From assembly GCA_032690845.1 (NCBI GenBank), contig CM064429.1, positions 11,440,569 through 11,504,568 on the forward strand: a DNA stretch of 64,000 bases. Reading direction: 5' to 3'. Shown piece by piece: positions 44,560 through 56,425 of the stretch. This DNA is from Eleusine coracana subsp. coracana (Eukaryota > Streptophyta > Magnoliopsida > Poales > Poaceae). Numbering within the stretch: the first letter of the stretch is position 1; the number at the start of each line of letters is the position of its first letter. The notes beneath the pieces were generated by a model. The model saw nothing but the letters and a program-made list of their open reading frames with translations. It ran no database searches and was not told the origin of the DNA. Position numbers and translations under genes: made by a program.

Positions 44560-46108
44560 TGTTGACGGCTGTTAAGTACCATTTTCAACCGTCAACTATA
44601 CACAAATAAAGGAGAATTTGGCATTTCATACACGCATGCTTTATCACAATAATATAGTTCCACTTGTACTTGGAGAACTTTGTGCATGCAGGAGGAAATG
44701 TGAAGGAAACACCTCAAAAGGCAAGAAAACACACTTTCGACCAATCCGAGAGTGCCACATGGACGTCACACGGATTGAAGGGCCCATTTTCAGCTCTTAA
44801 CCGACGTAACTCCCTGTAATACCGTGGGAACCGACCTCAGGACCCACCTGCTAGCCTCCCCAAGAAAGCACAGGCCAGGAGGACCCCTGGCCAGGTCGGG
44901 CGACCCAGTCAGGTCGGCCGACCTGGTCCTGGGGGATATTCCTTTGTGCTTCCACGTGTTGGCTCCTCAGCGACTCCTGATGGCGGTTTGAGGTGCCTTC
45001 CGTGGCGGTTACTCTCCCTTGCCGACCTATTGAGGCTATAAATAGGAGGGTGTGCCTTCACACTCAACACACACCACAAGAAGCATTTCTCTCTTGCTAG
45101 TAGTAGTTCTTGGAGTTTTAGTGGAGTTAGGCTGAGTCTAGAGCTCTCTAGTCCCAAGTCTTCACTTGGAATTGGTATGGCTCTTGTATCTTTTCCCTTT
45201 TGTAAGACTTTGCTCTTATCAATATATATATTTTTTCTATATAGTTGTGCTTGGGTCATGAGTTTCTTGTTTGATATTGTGATCCATATATGTGATAGTA
45301 TAGTCTACTTGTGTGATAGTAGTTTATATTTATTATACTACTATTGTCATGCTAGTTATATACCGTCACTATAGTCTATTTTATATGTTATAGTCTCTAT
45401 GCTTAGTTTTAGCTGATAAAGTATAGCATGGGTTTGGTGATCGTATTCGTACGGTAGCTCTGCCTCGTTAATAGTAATCGCGGAGGGGCAGAGTGCTCTT
45501 TGGTCATGCAAGTATGGTACTTGGGTGACTGATTTGCATCAATTATTCGTTAGTCTACTGGTTCGTTGAGGTAGGCGGCAGGTGGTGACAGCCCTGTCCG
45601 TCCTTTGAAATCCTCCCCGCTAGGCTAGTGCGTAGGCTCTTGGCGGAAGTCGCCTGTGGATGCAGGGGTAAGTCCGTGCCTGAAGTGCTATACTATTGAC
45701 TGCTGAACCTGAGTGTGGGTCTGTATGTATTCTACTTAGGCTATGCAACTGTATAGGAATATATAGTAGGAGTAGCTTAGCCTAGTCTTTCCTCCACTAG
45801 ACTTTATTTATTTAGTAGGAATCTTCTGTGTGTGTCACACTACCCGGTTATTATCATGTACCCGCTTGTCTTGGTTAGATATCCTTGCTAATTGTTAACA
45901 TGATCTTATATGTTAGTAATGCTTCTTGATCATAACCTTCCTTTAGGATAAACAAATACGATACCCTGAATACTTCCGGGTGAAATGCTACAGCGGTATT
46001 CTCCGTGCGCTTGCGGATTTTACCTACTTGACTCTGGGACATATTAGTGAACCGTTTCTGGCCCCGTGCCGGGAATGATTTATTAATATGGCTTAGCAAA
46101 AGTCAACA
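44560..46108 (+). repeat. E8 5' LTR (1549 bp)
   Basis: TGTTGACGGCTG to AAAAGTCAACA. It has two units of the 18-bp repeat (GTCGGGCGAC at 44895, GTCGGCCGAC at 44913-44922) and TATAAATA at 45037-45044, about 120 bp downstream. Start stem GTTGACGG and CCGTCAAC. Confidence 0.93.
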
Positions 46109-46116
46109 AGCATTTC

Positions 46117-46134
46117 TGGCGCCGTTGCCGGGGA
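46117..46134 (+). other. E8 primer binding site (tRNA-Asp)
   Basis: TGGCGCCGTTGCCGGGGA, a perfect match to the tRNA-Asp complement, eight bases after the LTR. Confidence 0.92.
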
Positions 46135-46254
46135 AGGCGTATGATTTAAGAAAAATTACTAATGTATATAGTAGTGTTGCAATTATTAAGGCTATCTCCT
46201 AGGCAGGCTAACCTTGCTTTGTTTTCTGCATTTTGTATGAAAACAGGGTAGTGT

Positions 46255-48756
46255 ATGACTGGTTTCGACTTGCCGACAAACTTCACTAAAGATCCTGAGT
46301 CACTTCTGAGAAGGACACGAGCTAGGCTCACCCCTCCTCGTAAGGAGACTCGGCCAATCGAACCTGTCATTCCCGCACCATCAAGCTCTGAGCAAATGGC
46401 CGACAAGACCCTCCGCGAGTTCTCCGCTCCCTCCGCTGCCAACATCCCTACGGGACCAGCTGGCAATGTGGAAGATGCGAACTTCGAGATCAAGACCGGT
46501 CTCATCACCATGGTGCAGGCTAGCCCATTCTGTGGGAAAGCCAATGAGGACGCTAGTGCTCATCTCCAGCAATTCCTGGAGATTTGCAACACGTTCAAAA
46601 TGAAGGACGTCACCCCCGACGCTGTTCGCCTTCGACTGTTCCCGTTCTCTCTCCTTGGGAGAGCGAGACAGTGGTTCTACGCAAACCCTGAAGCTGTGAA
46701 CACTTGGGAGAAGTGTTCAGCTGCGTTCCTTGCAAAGTTCTTCCCGCTGGGCAAGACCAATGCCCTCCGCGGAAGGATCTCAAGCTTCCAGCAGGAGTCG
46801 AAGGAGTCGATTCCTGAGGCATGGGAGAGGCTCCAGGAGTACATCCTGGCATGTCCCCACCACGGGATGGATGATTGGCTGATCATCCAGAACTTCTACA
46901 ACGGGCTTACTCCGTCGGCCCGCGACCACCTCGACGCTGCTGCTGGTGGAGACTTCTTCTCGCTCACTGTGAGCAAGGCAAAAGATTTGATCGAGAAGAT
47001 GGTGTCCAACCAAGGTTGGAATGAAGAGCGCCTCCAACCTCGCCAGCGAGGCATGCACTCCGTCAAGGAGGTTGACATGCTCGCCGCCAAGATTGACCTT
47101 CTCATGAAGAAGATGGACGACCAAGCCAATGGAGAAGTGAAAGCCCTAGACGCTCGTATGACTTGCGAGGTCTGTGGCAACACGGGACACTCGGGCAATG
47201 ACTGCCCTGAGACCCGTGAGGACGCAATGTTCATGGGCAACAACAACAACAACGGCTAGCGTCCACAAGGAGGTCAAAGTTGGGGTCCACCACGTCCCAA
47301 CTACCAAGGAGGTAACTCTGGCAACTTCTCTGGTTTTAATTCCGGTTATAATCAGCCCTCCTTGAAAGATCTTGTGCTTGGTCAAGCTAAGGTTAATGAT
47401 AACATCAGTAAAAAGCTTGCCACCACTGATAGGACTCTTGAGAGCATCCACACTAAGATAGAGGGTGTTTCCTCTGCTCTCAAAAATCAGCTGAGCTTTA
47501 ATAAAATGATAGAAACCCAATTAGCTCAGTTAGCTGCTGCTGTTCCTACTGCTGAGTCGTGAAAAATCCCGGGGCAACCCGAGACCCCCTTAGAAAATGT
47601 TAATGCGGTTACCACGAGAGGAGGTAAGTCCACTCGGGATCCGCCATACCCTAACCATGCAGGAAAATACACATCAGCTGAGAAGCCGGCAGAAGAAGAA
47701 GAACTGCCGCCCAGGAAAACGGCCCCACATGAGTTCTATGACACGAACCTCATGCCGTTTCCTGAAAGAAGAAGGAAGCCCACCGTGGACGAGCAGTTCA
47801 CACGCTTCGTTGAGGTGATCCAGAAGCTGCACATCAACGTGCCCTTGCTAGATGCGATACAAGTACCCATGTACGCTCGCTACCTCAAGGATCTTATCAG
47901 CAACAAGCGCCCACTACCGACCACAGAAATTGTCAAGCTGACGGAAGAGTGTAGTGCTGCTATACTCAACCGGATTCCTGAGAAGAAGAAAGATCCGGGG
48001 TGTCCCACGATCACCTGCTCGATCGGGACACAGAACTTCGACCATGCCTTATGTGATCTTGGGGCAAGTGTGAGCGTCATGCCGAAGGATGTCTTCGACA
48101 AGCTCAACTACACCACACTATCCCCCACGCCGATGCAGCTGCAGCTGGCCGATTCAACGGTCCGCTATCCGGCGGGGATCGTCGAAGATATTCCGGTGAA
48201 AATCCGGGATTGCTTCATCCCCGTCAACTTCGTAGTGCTTGACATGGACGTCGGGAAGAGCACACCGCTCATCCTGGGACGCCCATTTCTCAGCACTGCG
48301 GATGCTCGCATCGATGTAGGAGCCGGAGAAATCCGCTTCCACATCAATGGCAAGGAGGAGAAGTTTGACTTTCGGCCACGGAAAGAACAGTGCAACATGA
48401 TCCGTATCAAGTACGGGCCGAACCCAAGCAACATCAAGGAAGTGGAGGTCACTCCGCCAAAGAAGGACAGCCTCATCACATTCATGAAGAACTTCCTTGA
48501 GAAGGAAAAGGTTGCACAGCAACAACTGATGAAGGCAAGGAGGCAAAGGTCACACATTAAGCAACAGCCTCCGAAGTCCACAAGGCAGCAACCTCCGAGG
48601 TCTGCAAAGAAACAGGCTGTGAAGCCTGCAAAACCGCAGCCTCCGAAGCCCGAGAAGCCACCGACCGCAACAAAGACCAAGAAGGTGTGGCGAGTGAAAC
48701 AAGAAGCATCATCCGTGTCTTCATCTCCGGGACCGGACAACGCTTCATCGAGCTGA
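46255..48756 (+). pseudogene. E8 ORF1: gag plus aspartic protease
   Basis: One frame of 834 codons from ATG 46255 to TGA 48754-48756 with two stops, TAG at 47257-47259 and TGA at 47560-47562, both of the C-to-T (or complementary G-to-A) type. Order: N-terminal segment, retrotransposon gag domain (about residues 90-260, LFPFSLLGRARQWFYANPEA and SWERLQEYI-like ending), CCHC zinc knuckle CEVCGNTGHSGNDC, Gly/Asn-rich spacer, a coiled segment, then Athila-type protease with catalytic ALCDLGASVSVMP and TPLILGRPFLSTADA, and a Lys/Pro/Gln-rich basic tail. No polymerase follows. It would make particles and process them, with polymerase from elsewhere. Confidence 0.88.
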
Positions 48757-49509
48757 ACGCCGGAGAAAAGTCCCGCTCGTCGGACTTTAAAAGGTGAGTC
48801 CTCGCCGGGAGGTTAAACCGGTAGTTATCCATATTTGCTCTTTTAATTGCATATTTGCTTTCCACCACATTTTGATTTTTCCCGACCACTGCATTTCTGC
48901 ATTTTTGAATTTTTCCAGCCACCTTGGAATTTTTCAAAACTCATTTGCATTTTTGAAAATTTAGAAAATAGGTTTTTTGGGCTTTCCATTTTGAAAAGAT
49001 TTTTTGTCGAGCTTTTTGAGCAAAAAGGCAGCAGGGGACAAATCCCTTAGCCGTTGGAGAACACATAGGAAAAAGGGGGCTGCCAGGAGGCCCACCTGCC
49101 AGGTCGACCGACCTGGTGGGGTCGGCCGACCCCCTGGCCCCACCTTTTCCTGTGCTCCTTTCTCCCAATGGCTATATGGCCGTTGCTCTGTCCCTTTCTA
49201 ACGGCCATCTTGCTTCCTTGGCTATAAAAACCGCCCAGGAGGAGGAGCTTCACCATTCCAAGCTCATCTTTCACTCCCCTCCTTTGCTCACTTGTTGCTC
49301 TCCCAAAATTTCGTGTTCTTCAACTTTACTACAGCCCCAAAAACCCAAAAAAAAAATATTTCCCCTCTGTTTTAGTGCATTTGCAAATTGTTGTGAGAAG
49401 AAAACCAATTTCGGAGAAGCTCGGGTTTGTCGTTTTCACTAACGCTCACCCGAACACTTGTTCGATCTTGTTTTTTGTTCTTGTCTTGTGTTTGTTCTTG
49501 TGTGCAGCC
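48757..49509 (+). promoter_or_regulatory. E8 internal promoter and ORF2 leader
   Basis: Between ORF1 and ORF2. Two palindromic sites (GTCGACCGAC at about 49103, GTCGGCCGAC at 49121-49130) lie about 100 bp upstream of a TATAAAA box (49223-49229). A pyrimidine-rich leader (about 49250-49340) follows and leads to CTTGTGTGCAG just before the ORF2 ATG, which could also be a splice acceptor. The layout repeats that of the LTR promoter. Confidence 0.6.
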
Positions 49510-50422
49510 ATGTTCAACCGAATGAAGCAAGTCGCTGGAATCAAGCGGAGAAAAAGCACTCGTGCAAGCACGAGTCAAGCATCCTCCGTCGATGTCACAC
49601 CAAGTCCGGGGCATGGTGACCCCGAAGCTGAAATTCCGGAGGAAAGGCCGGCCTTGCTCATCACCGAGGAGCATCTCGACATCAAGGACGACCGCGAGGG
49701 CCAAGCCATCGCGCTCATGAGAGAACGGCCATTCGCCCACACCCGACGCTTCGATCCGGACTTCCTCGAGAAAATAGGTATGAGAGAAGAATTTGCCTCT
49801 ATTTTTCGCACTATGGGTTGGCTAAGTTTCGTAGAAGTAGATGAGCCGGGTTCTCGTTTGCTTACTATGCAGTTTTTATGCACCCTTAGAAAGTATGATG
49901 AAGGCATTTCTTTTCGCTTGTTTGGGCAAGAGCGCTTGGTCACATGGGGTGATCTTCAGGCTATGCTAGGTCTAAATCCTAAATGTAGGCTAGACTTAGA
50001 TAAAGCGCTAAAGGGGTTCCATAAAGAAAGTTTTTGGAAAAAGATTTCTGGAAACAAGTGGGGTCCCAAGCCTAGAACAAGTGCCATCCATAATCCTACA
50101 CTTAGATTTATGCATGTGTGGTTGGCTATGACCTTGTTTCCTCGAGGTGACATTAGGGTTGTCCGGCAAGATGAATTGAAAATACTTTATGCCATGGTTA
50201 AGAAAATTAGAGTGTCACCCGCGGAATGCATGATTGAACAATGGTTAGACAATATAAAGTTGACAGGACCAATTGAGTGCACGTCTTTAGTTACTCGCAG
50301 AAGTGTGGTCTGCTTGAGAATGTTCATGTTGAATATTTGACGGTAGATAGAGAATTTCTAGGCGAGGACTATTTTGTGCAAGGACATACTTTGAAACATG
50401 GTCCAAATAATACCTTGATCTA

Positions 50423-51989
50423 TGTTGACGGCTGTTAAGTACCATTTTCAACCGTCAACTATACTCAAATAAAGGAGAATTTGACATTTCATACACGCAT
50501 GCTTTATCACAATAATATAGTTCCACTTGTACTTGGAGAACTTTGTGCATGCAGGAGGAAATGTGAAGGAAACACCTCAAAAGGCAAGAAAACACACTTT
50601 CGACCAATCAGAGAGTGCCACATGGACGTCACACGGATTGAAGGGCCCATTTTCAGCACTTAACCGACGTAACTCCCTGCAATACCGTGCAAACCAACGT
50701 CAGGGCCCACAGGACAGCCACCTGGAGAAAGCACAGGCCAGGAGGGGCCACCCCCAGGTCGGCCGACCTGGTCAGGTCGGCCGACCTGGTCAGGTCGGCC
50801 GACCCAGCCGGGCGCCCTCTCCGCCTGGGCTTCCACGTGTTGGCTCCTCCGCGACTCCTGATGACGGTTTGAGATGCCTTCCGTGGTGGTTACGCTCCCT
50901 TGCCGACCTATTGAGGCTATAAATAGGAGGGTGTGCCTTCACAATCAACACACACCACAAGAAGCATTTCTCTCTTGCTAGTAGTAGTTCTTGGAGTTTT
51001 AGTGGAGTTAGGCTGAGTCTAGAGCTCTCTAGTCCCAAGTCTTCACTTGGAATTGGTATGGCTCTTGTATCTTTTCCCTTTTGTAAGACTTTGCTCTTAT
51101 CAATATATATATTTTTTCTATATAGTTGTGCTTGGGTCATGAGTTTCTTGTTTGATATTGTGATCCATATATGTGATAGTATAGTCTACTTGTGTGATAG
51201 TAGTTTATATTTATTATACTACTATTGTCATGCTAGTTATATACCGTCACTATAGTCTATTTTATATGTTATAGTCTCTATGCTTAGTTTTAGCTGATAA
51301 AGTATAGCATGGGTTTGGTGATCGTATTCGTACGGTAGCTCTGCCTCGTTAATAGTAATCGCGGAGGGGCAGAGTGCTCTTTGGTCATGCAAGTATGGTA
51401 CTTGGGTGACTGATTTGCATCAATTATTCGTTAGTCTACTGGTTCGTTGAGGTAGGCGGCAGGTGGTGACAGCCCTGTCCGTCCTTTGAAATCCTCCCCG
51501 CTAGGCTAGTGCGTAGGCTCTTGGCGGAAGTCGCCTGTGGATGCAGGGGTAAGTCCGTGCCTGAAGTGCTATACTATTGACTGCTGAACCTGAGTGTGGG
51601 TCTGTATGTATTCTACTTAGGCTATGCAACTGTATAGGAATGTATAGTAGGAGTAGCTTAGCCTAGTCTTTCCTCCACTAGACTTTATTTATTTAGTGGG
51701 AATCTTCTGTGTGTGTCACACTACCCAGTTATTATCATGTACCCGCCTGTCTTGGTTAGATATCCTTGCTAATTGTTAACATGATCTTATATGTTAGTAA
51801 CGCTTCTTGATCATAACCTTCCTCTGGGATAAACAAATACGATACCCTGAATACTTCCGGGTGAAATGCTACAGCGGTATTCTCCGTGCGCTTGCGGATT
51901 TTACCTACTTGACTCTGGGACATATTAGTGAACCGTTTCTGGCTCTGTGCCGGGAATGATTTATTAATATAGCTTAGCAAAAGTCAACA
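50423..51989 (+). repeat. E9 5' LTR (1567 bp)
   Basis: Same family as the E7 and E8 LTRs. Three 18-bp units GTCGGCCGACCTGGTCAG start at 50758, 50776 and 50794; TATAAATA is at 50918-50925. Confidence 0.94.
50758..50811 (+). repeat. Triple 18-bp palindromic repeat in the E9 LTR promoter
   Basis: Each unit contains the perfect palindrome GTCGGCCGAC. The same array is at 56761-56814 in the 3' LTR. One or two units are present in E7 and E8. Confidence 0.92.
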
Positions 51990-52134
51990 AGCATTTCTGG
52001 CGCCGTTGCCGGGGAAGGCGTATGATCAAGAAAAATTACTAATGTATATAGTAGTGTTGCAATTATTAAGGCTATCTCCTAAGCAGGTTAACCTTGCTTT
52101 GTTTTCTGCATTTTGTATGAAAACAGGGTAGTGT

Positions 52135-52776
52135 ATGACTGGTTTCGACTTGCCGACAAACTTCACTGAAGATCCTGAGTCACTCCTGAGAAGGACACGA
52201 GCTAGGCTCACCCCTCCTCGTAAGGAGACTCGGCCAATCGAACCTGTCATTCCCGCACCATCAAGCTCTGAGCAAATGGCCGACAAGACCCTCCGCGAGT
52301 TCTCCGCTCCCTCCGCTGCCAACATCCCTACGGGACCAGCTGGCAATGTGGGAGATGCGAACTTCGAGATCAAGACCGGTCTCATCACCATGGTGCAGGC
52401 TAGCCCATTCTGTGGGAAAGCCAATGAGGACGCTAGTGCTCATCTCCAGCAATTCCTGGAGATTTGCAACACGTTCAAAAAGAAGGACAGCCTCATCACA
52501 TTCATGAAGAACTTCCTTGAGAAGGAAAAGGTTGCACAGCAACAACTGATGAAGGCAAGGGGGCAAAGGTCACACATTAAGCAACAGCCTCCAAAGTCCA
52601 CAAGGCAGCAACCTCCGAGGTCTGCAAAGAAACAGGCTGTGAAGCCTGCAAAACCGTAGCCTCCGAAGCCCGAGAAGCCACCGACCGCAACAAAGACCAA
52701 GAAGGTGTGGCGAGTGAAACAAGAAGCATCATCCGTGTCTTCATCTCCGGGACCGGACAACGCTTCATCGAGCTGA
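52135..52776 (+). pseudogene. E9 ORF1: gag start fused to basic tail
   Basis: ATG 52135. The first 115 codons match E8 gag (MTGFDLPTNFTEDPESLL to HLQQFLEICNTF), then the frame continues in phase into KDSLITFMKNFLEKEK and the Lys/Pro/Gln-rich tail. Relative to E8, 1860 nt (46601-48460) are missing, removing most of gag, the zinc knuckle and the protease without shifting the frame. A CAG-to-TAG stop lies at 52657-52659. Confidence 0.85.
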
Positions 52777-53523
52777 ACGCCGGAGAAAAGTCCCGCTCGT
52801 CGGACTTTAAAAGGTGAGTCCTCGCCGGGAGGTTAAACCGGTAGTTATCCATATTTGCTCTTTTAATTGCATATTTGCTTTCCACCACATTTTGATTTTT
52901 CCCGACCACTGCATTTCTGCATTTTTGAATTTTTCCAGCCACCATGGAATTTTTCAAAACTCATTTGCATTTTTGAAAATTTAGAAAATAGGTTTTTGGG
53001 CTTTCCATTTTGAAAAGATTTTTTGTCGAGCTTTTTGAGCAAAAAGGCAGCAGGGGACAAATCCCCTAGCCGTTGGGGAACACATAGGAAAAAGGGGGCT
53101 GCCAGGAGGCCCACCTGCCAGGTCGGCCGACCTGGTGGGATCGGCCGACCCCCTGGCCCCACCTTTTCCTGTGCTCCTTTCTCCCAACGGCTATATGGCC
53201 GTTGCTCTGTCTCTTTCTAACGGCCATCTTGCTTCCTTGGCTATAAAAACCGCACAGGAGGGGGAGCTTCACCATTCCAAGCTCATCTTTCACTCCCCTC
53301 CTTTGCTCACTTGTTGCTCTCCCAAAATTTCGTGTTCTTCAACTTTACTACAGCCCCAAAAACCCAAAAAATATTTCCCCTCTGTTTTAGTGCATTTGCA
53401 AGTTGTTGTGAAAAGAAAAGCAATTTCGGAGAAGCTCGGGTTTGTCGTTTTCACTAACGCTCACCCGAACACTTGTTCGATCTTGTTTTTGTTCTTGTCT
53501 TGTGTTTGTTCTTGTGTGTAGCC
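52777..53523 (+). promoter_or_regulatory. E9 internal promoter and ORF2 leader
   Basis: As in E8: GTCGGCCGAC at 53122-53131, an ATCGGCCGAC variant at 53140, and TATAAAA at 53242-53248, followed by a pyrimidine-rich leader and the ORF2 ATG at 53524. Confidence 0.6.
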
Positions 53524-55014
53524 ATGTTCAAACGAATGAAGCAAGTCGCCAGAATCAAGCGGAGAAAAAGCACTCGTGCAAGCACGAGTCAAGCATCATC
53601 CGTCGAGCTCACACCAAGTCCGGGGCATGGTGACCCCGAAGCTGAAATTCCGAAGAAAAGGCCGGCCTTGCTCATCACCGAGGAGCATCTCGACATCAAG
53701 GACGACCGCGAGGGCCAAGCCATCGCGCTCATGAGAGAACGGCCATTCGCCCACACCCGACGCTTCGATCCGGACTTCCTCGAGAAAATAGGTATGAGAG
53801 AAGAATTTGCCTCTATTTTTCGCACTATGGGTTGGCTAAATTTCGTAGAAGTAGATGAGCCGGGTTCTCGTTTGCTTACTATGCAGTTTTGATGCACCCT
53901 TAGAAAGTATGATGAAGGCATTTCTTTTCGCTTGTTTGGGCAAGAGCGCTTGGTCACATGGGGTGATCTTCATGCTATGCTAGGTCTAAATCCTAAATGT
54001 AGGCTAGACTTAGATAAAGCGCTAAAGGGGTTCCATAAAGAAAGTTTTTGGAAAAAGATTTCCGGAAACGAGTGGGGTCCCAAGCCTAGAACAAGTGCCA
54101 TCCATAATCCTACACTTAGATTTATGCATGTGTGGTTGGCTATGACCTTGTTTCCTCGAGGTGACATTAGGGTTGTCCGGCAAGATGAATTAAAAATACT
54201 TTATGCCATTGTTAAGAAAATTAGGGTGTCACCCGCGGAATGCATGATTGATCAATGGTTAGACAATATAAAGTTGACAGGACCAATTGAGTGCACCTCT
54301 TTAGTTACTCGCATTGCGCAGAAGTGTGGTCTGCTTGAGAATGTTCATGTTGAATATTTGACGGTAGATAGAGAATTTCTAGGCGAGGACTATTTTGTGC
54401 AAGGACATACTTTGAAACATGGTCCAAATAATGCCTTGATCTATCACTTTCCCGGGTATACAAATGAATTCCCGTTACCTAACCCGGGTCTTCGTTTGTA
54501 TCACTGTCGGGCACTAACCCTCCTACTTGAGCCAGTGGGAGAAGTTCGCAGGCATAGTGTTTCAGGGCGACCGACACGTTCCCGTAGGCATATGGAGCCT
54601 ACACCGTAGTTTCACACTCCAACCGGAGATCCGGTATGGGAGCAGCCCCCGCCACAGGACGAGGCGGGTGCATCAACATGGCAGGCCGGAGCATGGGAAT
54701 CTCAGTACAATTACCCCATGCAGACGTCATCAAGTTCAAGCGGACCGCCATCCTTTGCCACTCGGTCATTCTCATCCCGTGGGTTCCGTGAACTCAACTA
54801 TGGGATGGCCGAGTTGACAAGGAGGGTGAACGACATTGATTTGCGCACCGAGAGCATGCAACAAACTCTCACGCAACATGTCACCGACACCCAGCAATGG
54901 CAGAACTTCAGCGACAACCAATTCCGCCAGCTGAACGCGATGATGGCTCAGAATCAGAGCAATTGGGATGCCTTCTTCCGCTCCCAAAGCTACGACCCGA
55001 ACCAGCAGATATGA
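53524..55014 (+). pseudogene. E9 ORF2: full-length ATHILA ORF-1-like frame
   Basis: One frame of 497 codons from ATG 53524 to TGA 55012-55014 with two stops: TGA at 53890-53892 (TTA in E8) and TAG at 54607-54609 (GAG in E8). It carries the whole core lacking in E7 and keeps the bases IATRIAQ-type segment deleted in E8 (TRIAQKCGLLENVHVEYL). Core limits match the possible intron 53792-54535. The three copies together show that the intact protein was about 496 residues, or 248 without the core. Confidence 0.85.
53792..54535 (+). other. Possible optional intron (exitron-like) within ORF2
   Basis: 744 nt, a multiple of three, preceded by AAAATAG and starting GTATGAG, ending GAGCCAG before TGGGAG. 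Exactly this piece is missing in E7. The donor matches the plant AG/GTATG consensus well; the acceptor is preceded by a moderate pyrimidine stretch. An ordinary deletion at a 2-nt AG microhomology is the alternative. Confidence 0.5.
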
Positions 55015-56425
55015 GCAAGAACAAGCTTGGGGGAGGACCCCCCTTCTCACGGTAACTTGTATCTTTCCCCTTCCCTTTATTTCTTGCATTTGCTAAATCT
55101 GAAAAAACCATAAAAATTTGCAAAACATAAAAAGAACAAAAATATTTCCCTTTTTCATGCGCGGTATGAATGTGTATAATTTTCCTATGTTGAGATGATG
55201 AATAGTTGCTCTGTCCTTTATTCCTCTCTAAAGCTAGTTTACAACTTAGTACTCTCTCAAGAGTTAGGTTTGTTGGTAAATCTTGCCTTGAACTTGAATC
55301 TTGTGGGTAGCATATGCATTCTCTAGTTCTAAGTTGTTGAGAGGTATGATATGATAGATAGGGCTGCTATGATCTTGCTCAACGTAAAGCTTGAATTCCG
55401 GAGTTTTATTTTTCAAAATGACAAATTGATAAGTTCCTCAATGATGAAATTCCCACCACAGCCATATGTAGTGTTTACATTTGAAAACCTTTACACATAT
55501 GCTGCTTGTTTCACATTGAGCTTAGTCAAAATTGTTGTGACCCTAGTAGAACTCTTTTCATGCTTTCTTGATCAAGATCATGTACACACATCCACCGCCA
55601 TGAGCTATCCTTCTAAATCAAGAAGATAGCATCCACCATATCCACCATATCCACCGTGAGCTATTCTTCTACACCGGAAGAAAGCCACTATCCATCCATC
55701 CATCCAAAGAAACACTCCATATATCCATTGCAAAATTCCTCTCTCAAAGTATTCATTGCAAACTAGGACTATGGCTATGCAAAAAGAAAAGAAAAAAAAA
55801 TGCTCAAAAACAAGAGAGCAAGCAAAAGATAGCCATAGCCTAGAAACTCCAAAAGAGAGAAGGAAAATTCAAAAAGGAGTTATTTCTTCCCATCCACCAT
55901 TCCTCCGTTCTCCCACACACTTGCACATCTTGATCAAGATTGTTTGAATTGATGTTTTTCTTGGATCCGGTCTTTTGACATAGCAATATTATGTGAACAT
56001 GAGTGCCTCATATATCCCTACCTTGAGCTCCACATAAAGCCTTATTTAGAAGTAGGAGATTATAGGCAACACTTTGCCTTGGTGAGGAATCATACACATA
56101 TTGAGTGATCCGAGAGAATCATTTGAGGAACTTGGTTTTTATTTTCAAAATCTTTTGAAAACCTCCGGAACAACATAGCGGAATCTAGAGCAAGTGATTG
56201 GTGCCCTGTAATTGTTCTATCTCTCGACCGCCCAAGACAATGAGGTGTAAAAGCTCCATGGATCAAGGTAAATGGGTAAGTTATGCGCCAATATATTTAA
56301 TTCTAGGAAGAGTACTTTGTTGTGCGCATAGTATTATTGAGGAGTAGGACATTGTAGCAACTCCTGATCAACAACTTAAGTTTATCTTTGCTTCGGGACG
56401 AGCAAAGGGTAAGCTTGGGGGAGTT
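55015..56425 (+). other. E9 3' untranslated region and polypurine tract
   Basis: No supported gene. It contains GGGACGAGCAAAGGGTAAG and the polypurine tract AAGCTTGGGGGAGTT (56411-56425). Confidence 0.8.

Noticed and set aside
46601..48460. The 1860-nt ORF1 loss in E7 and E9 as a second intron
   Set aside because: The boundaries are not GT-AG; they fall in imperfect direct repeats, which fits template switching.
50758..50811. 18-bp repeats as a CRISPR-like array
   Set aside because: Units are contiguous without spacers, and this is a plant LTR promoter.
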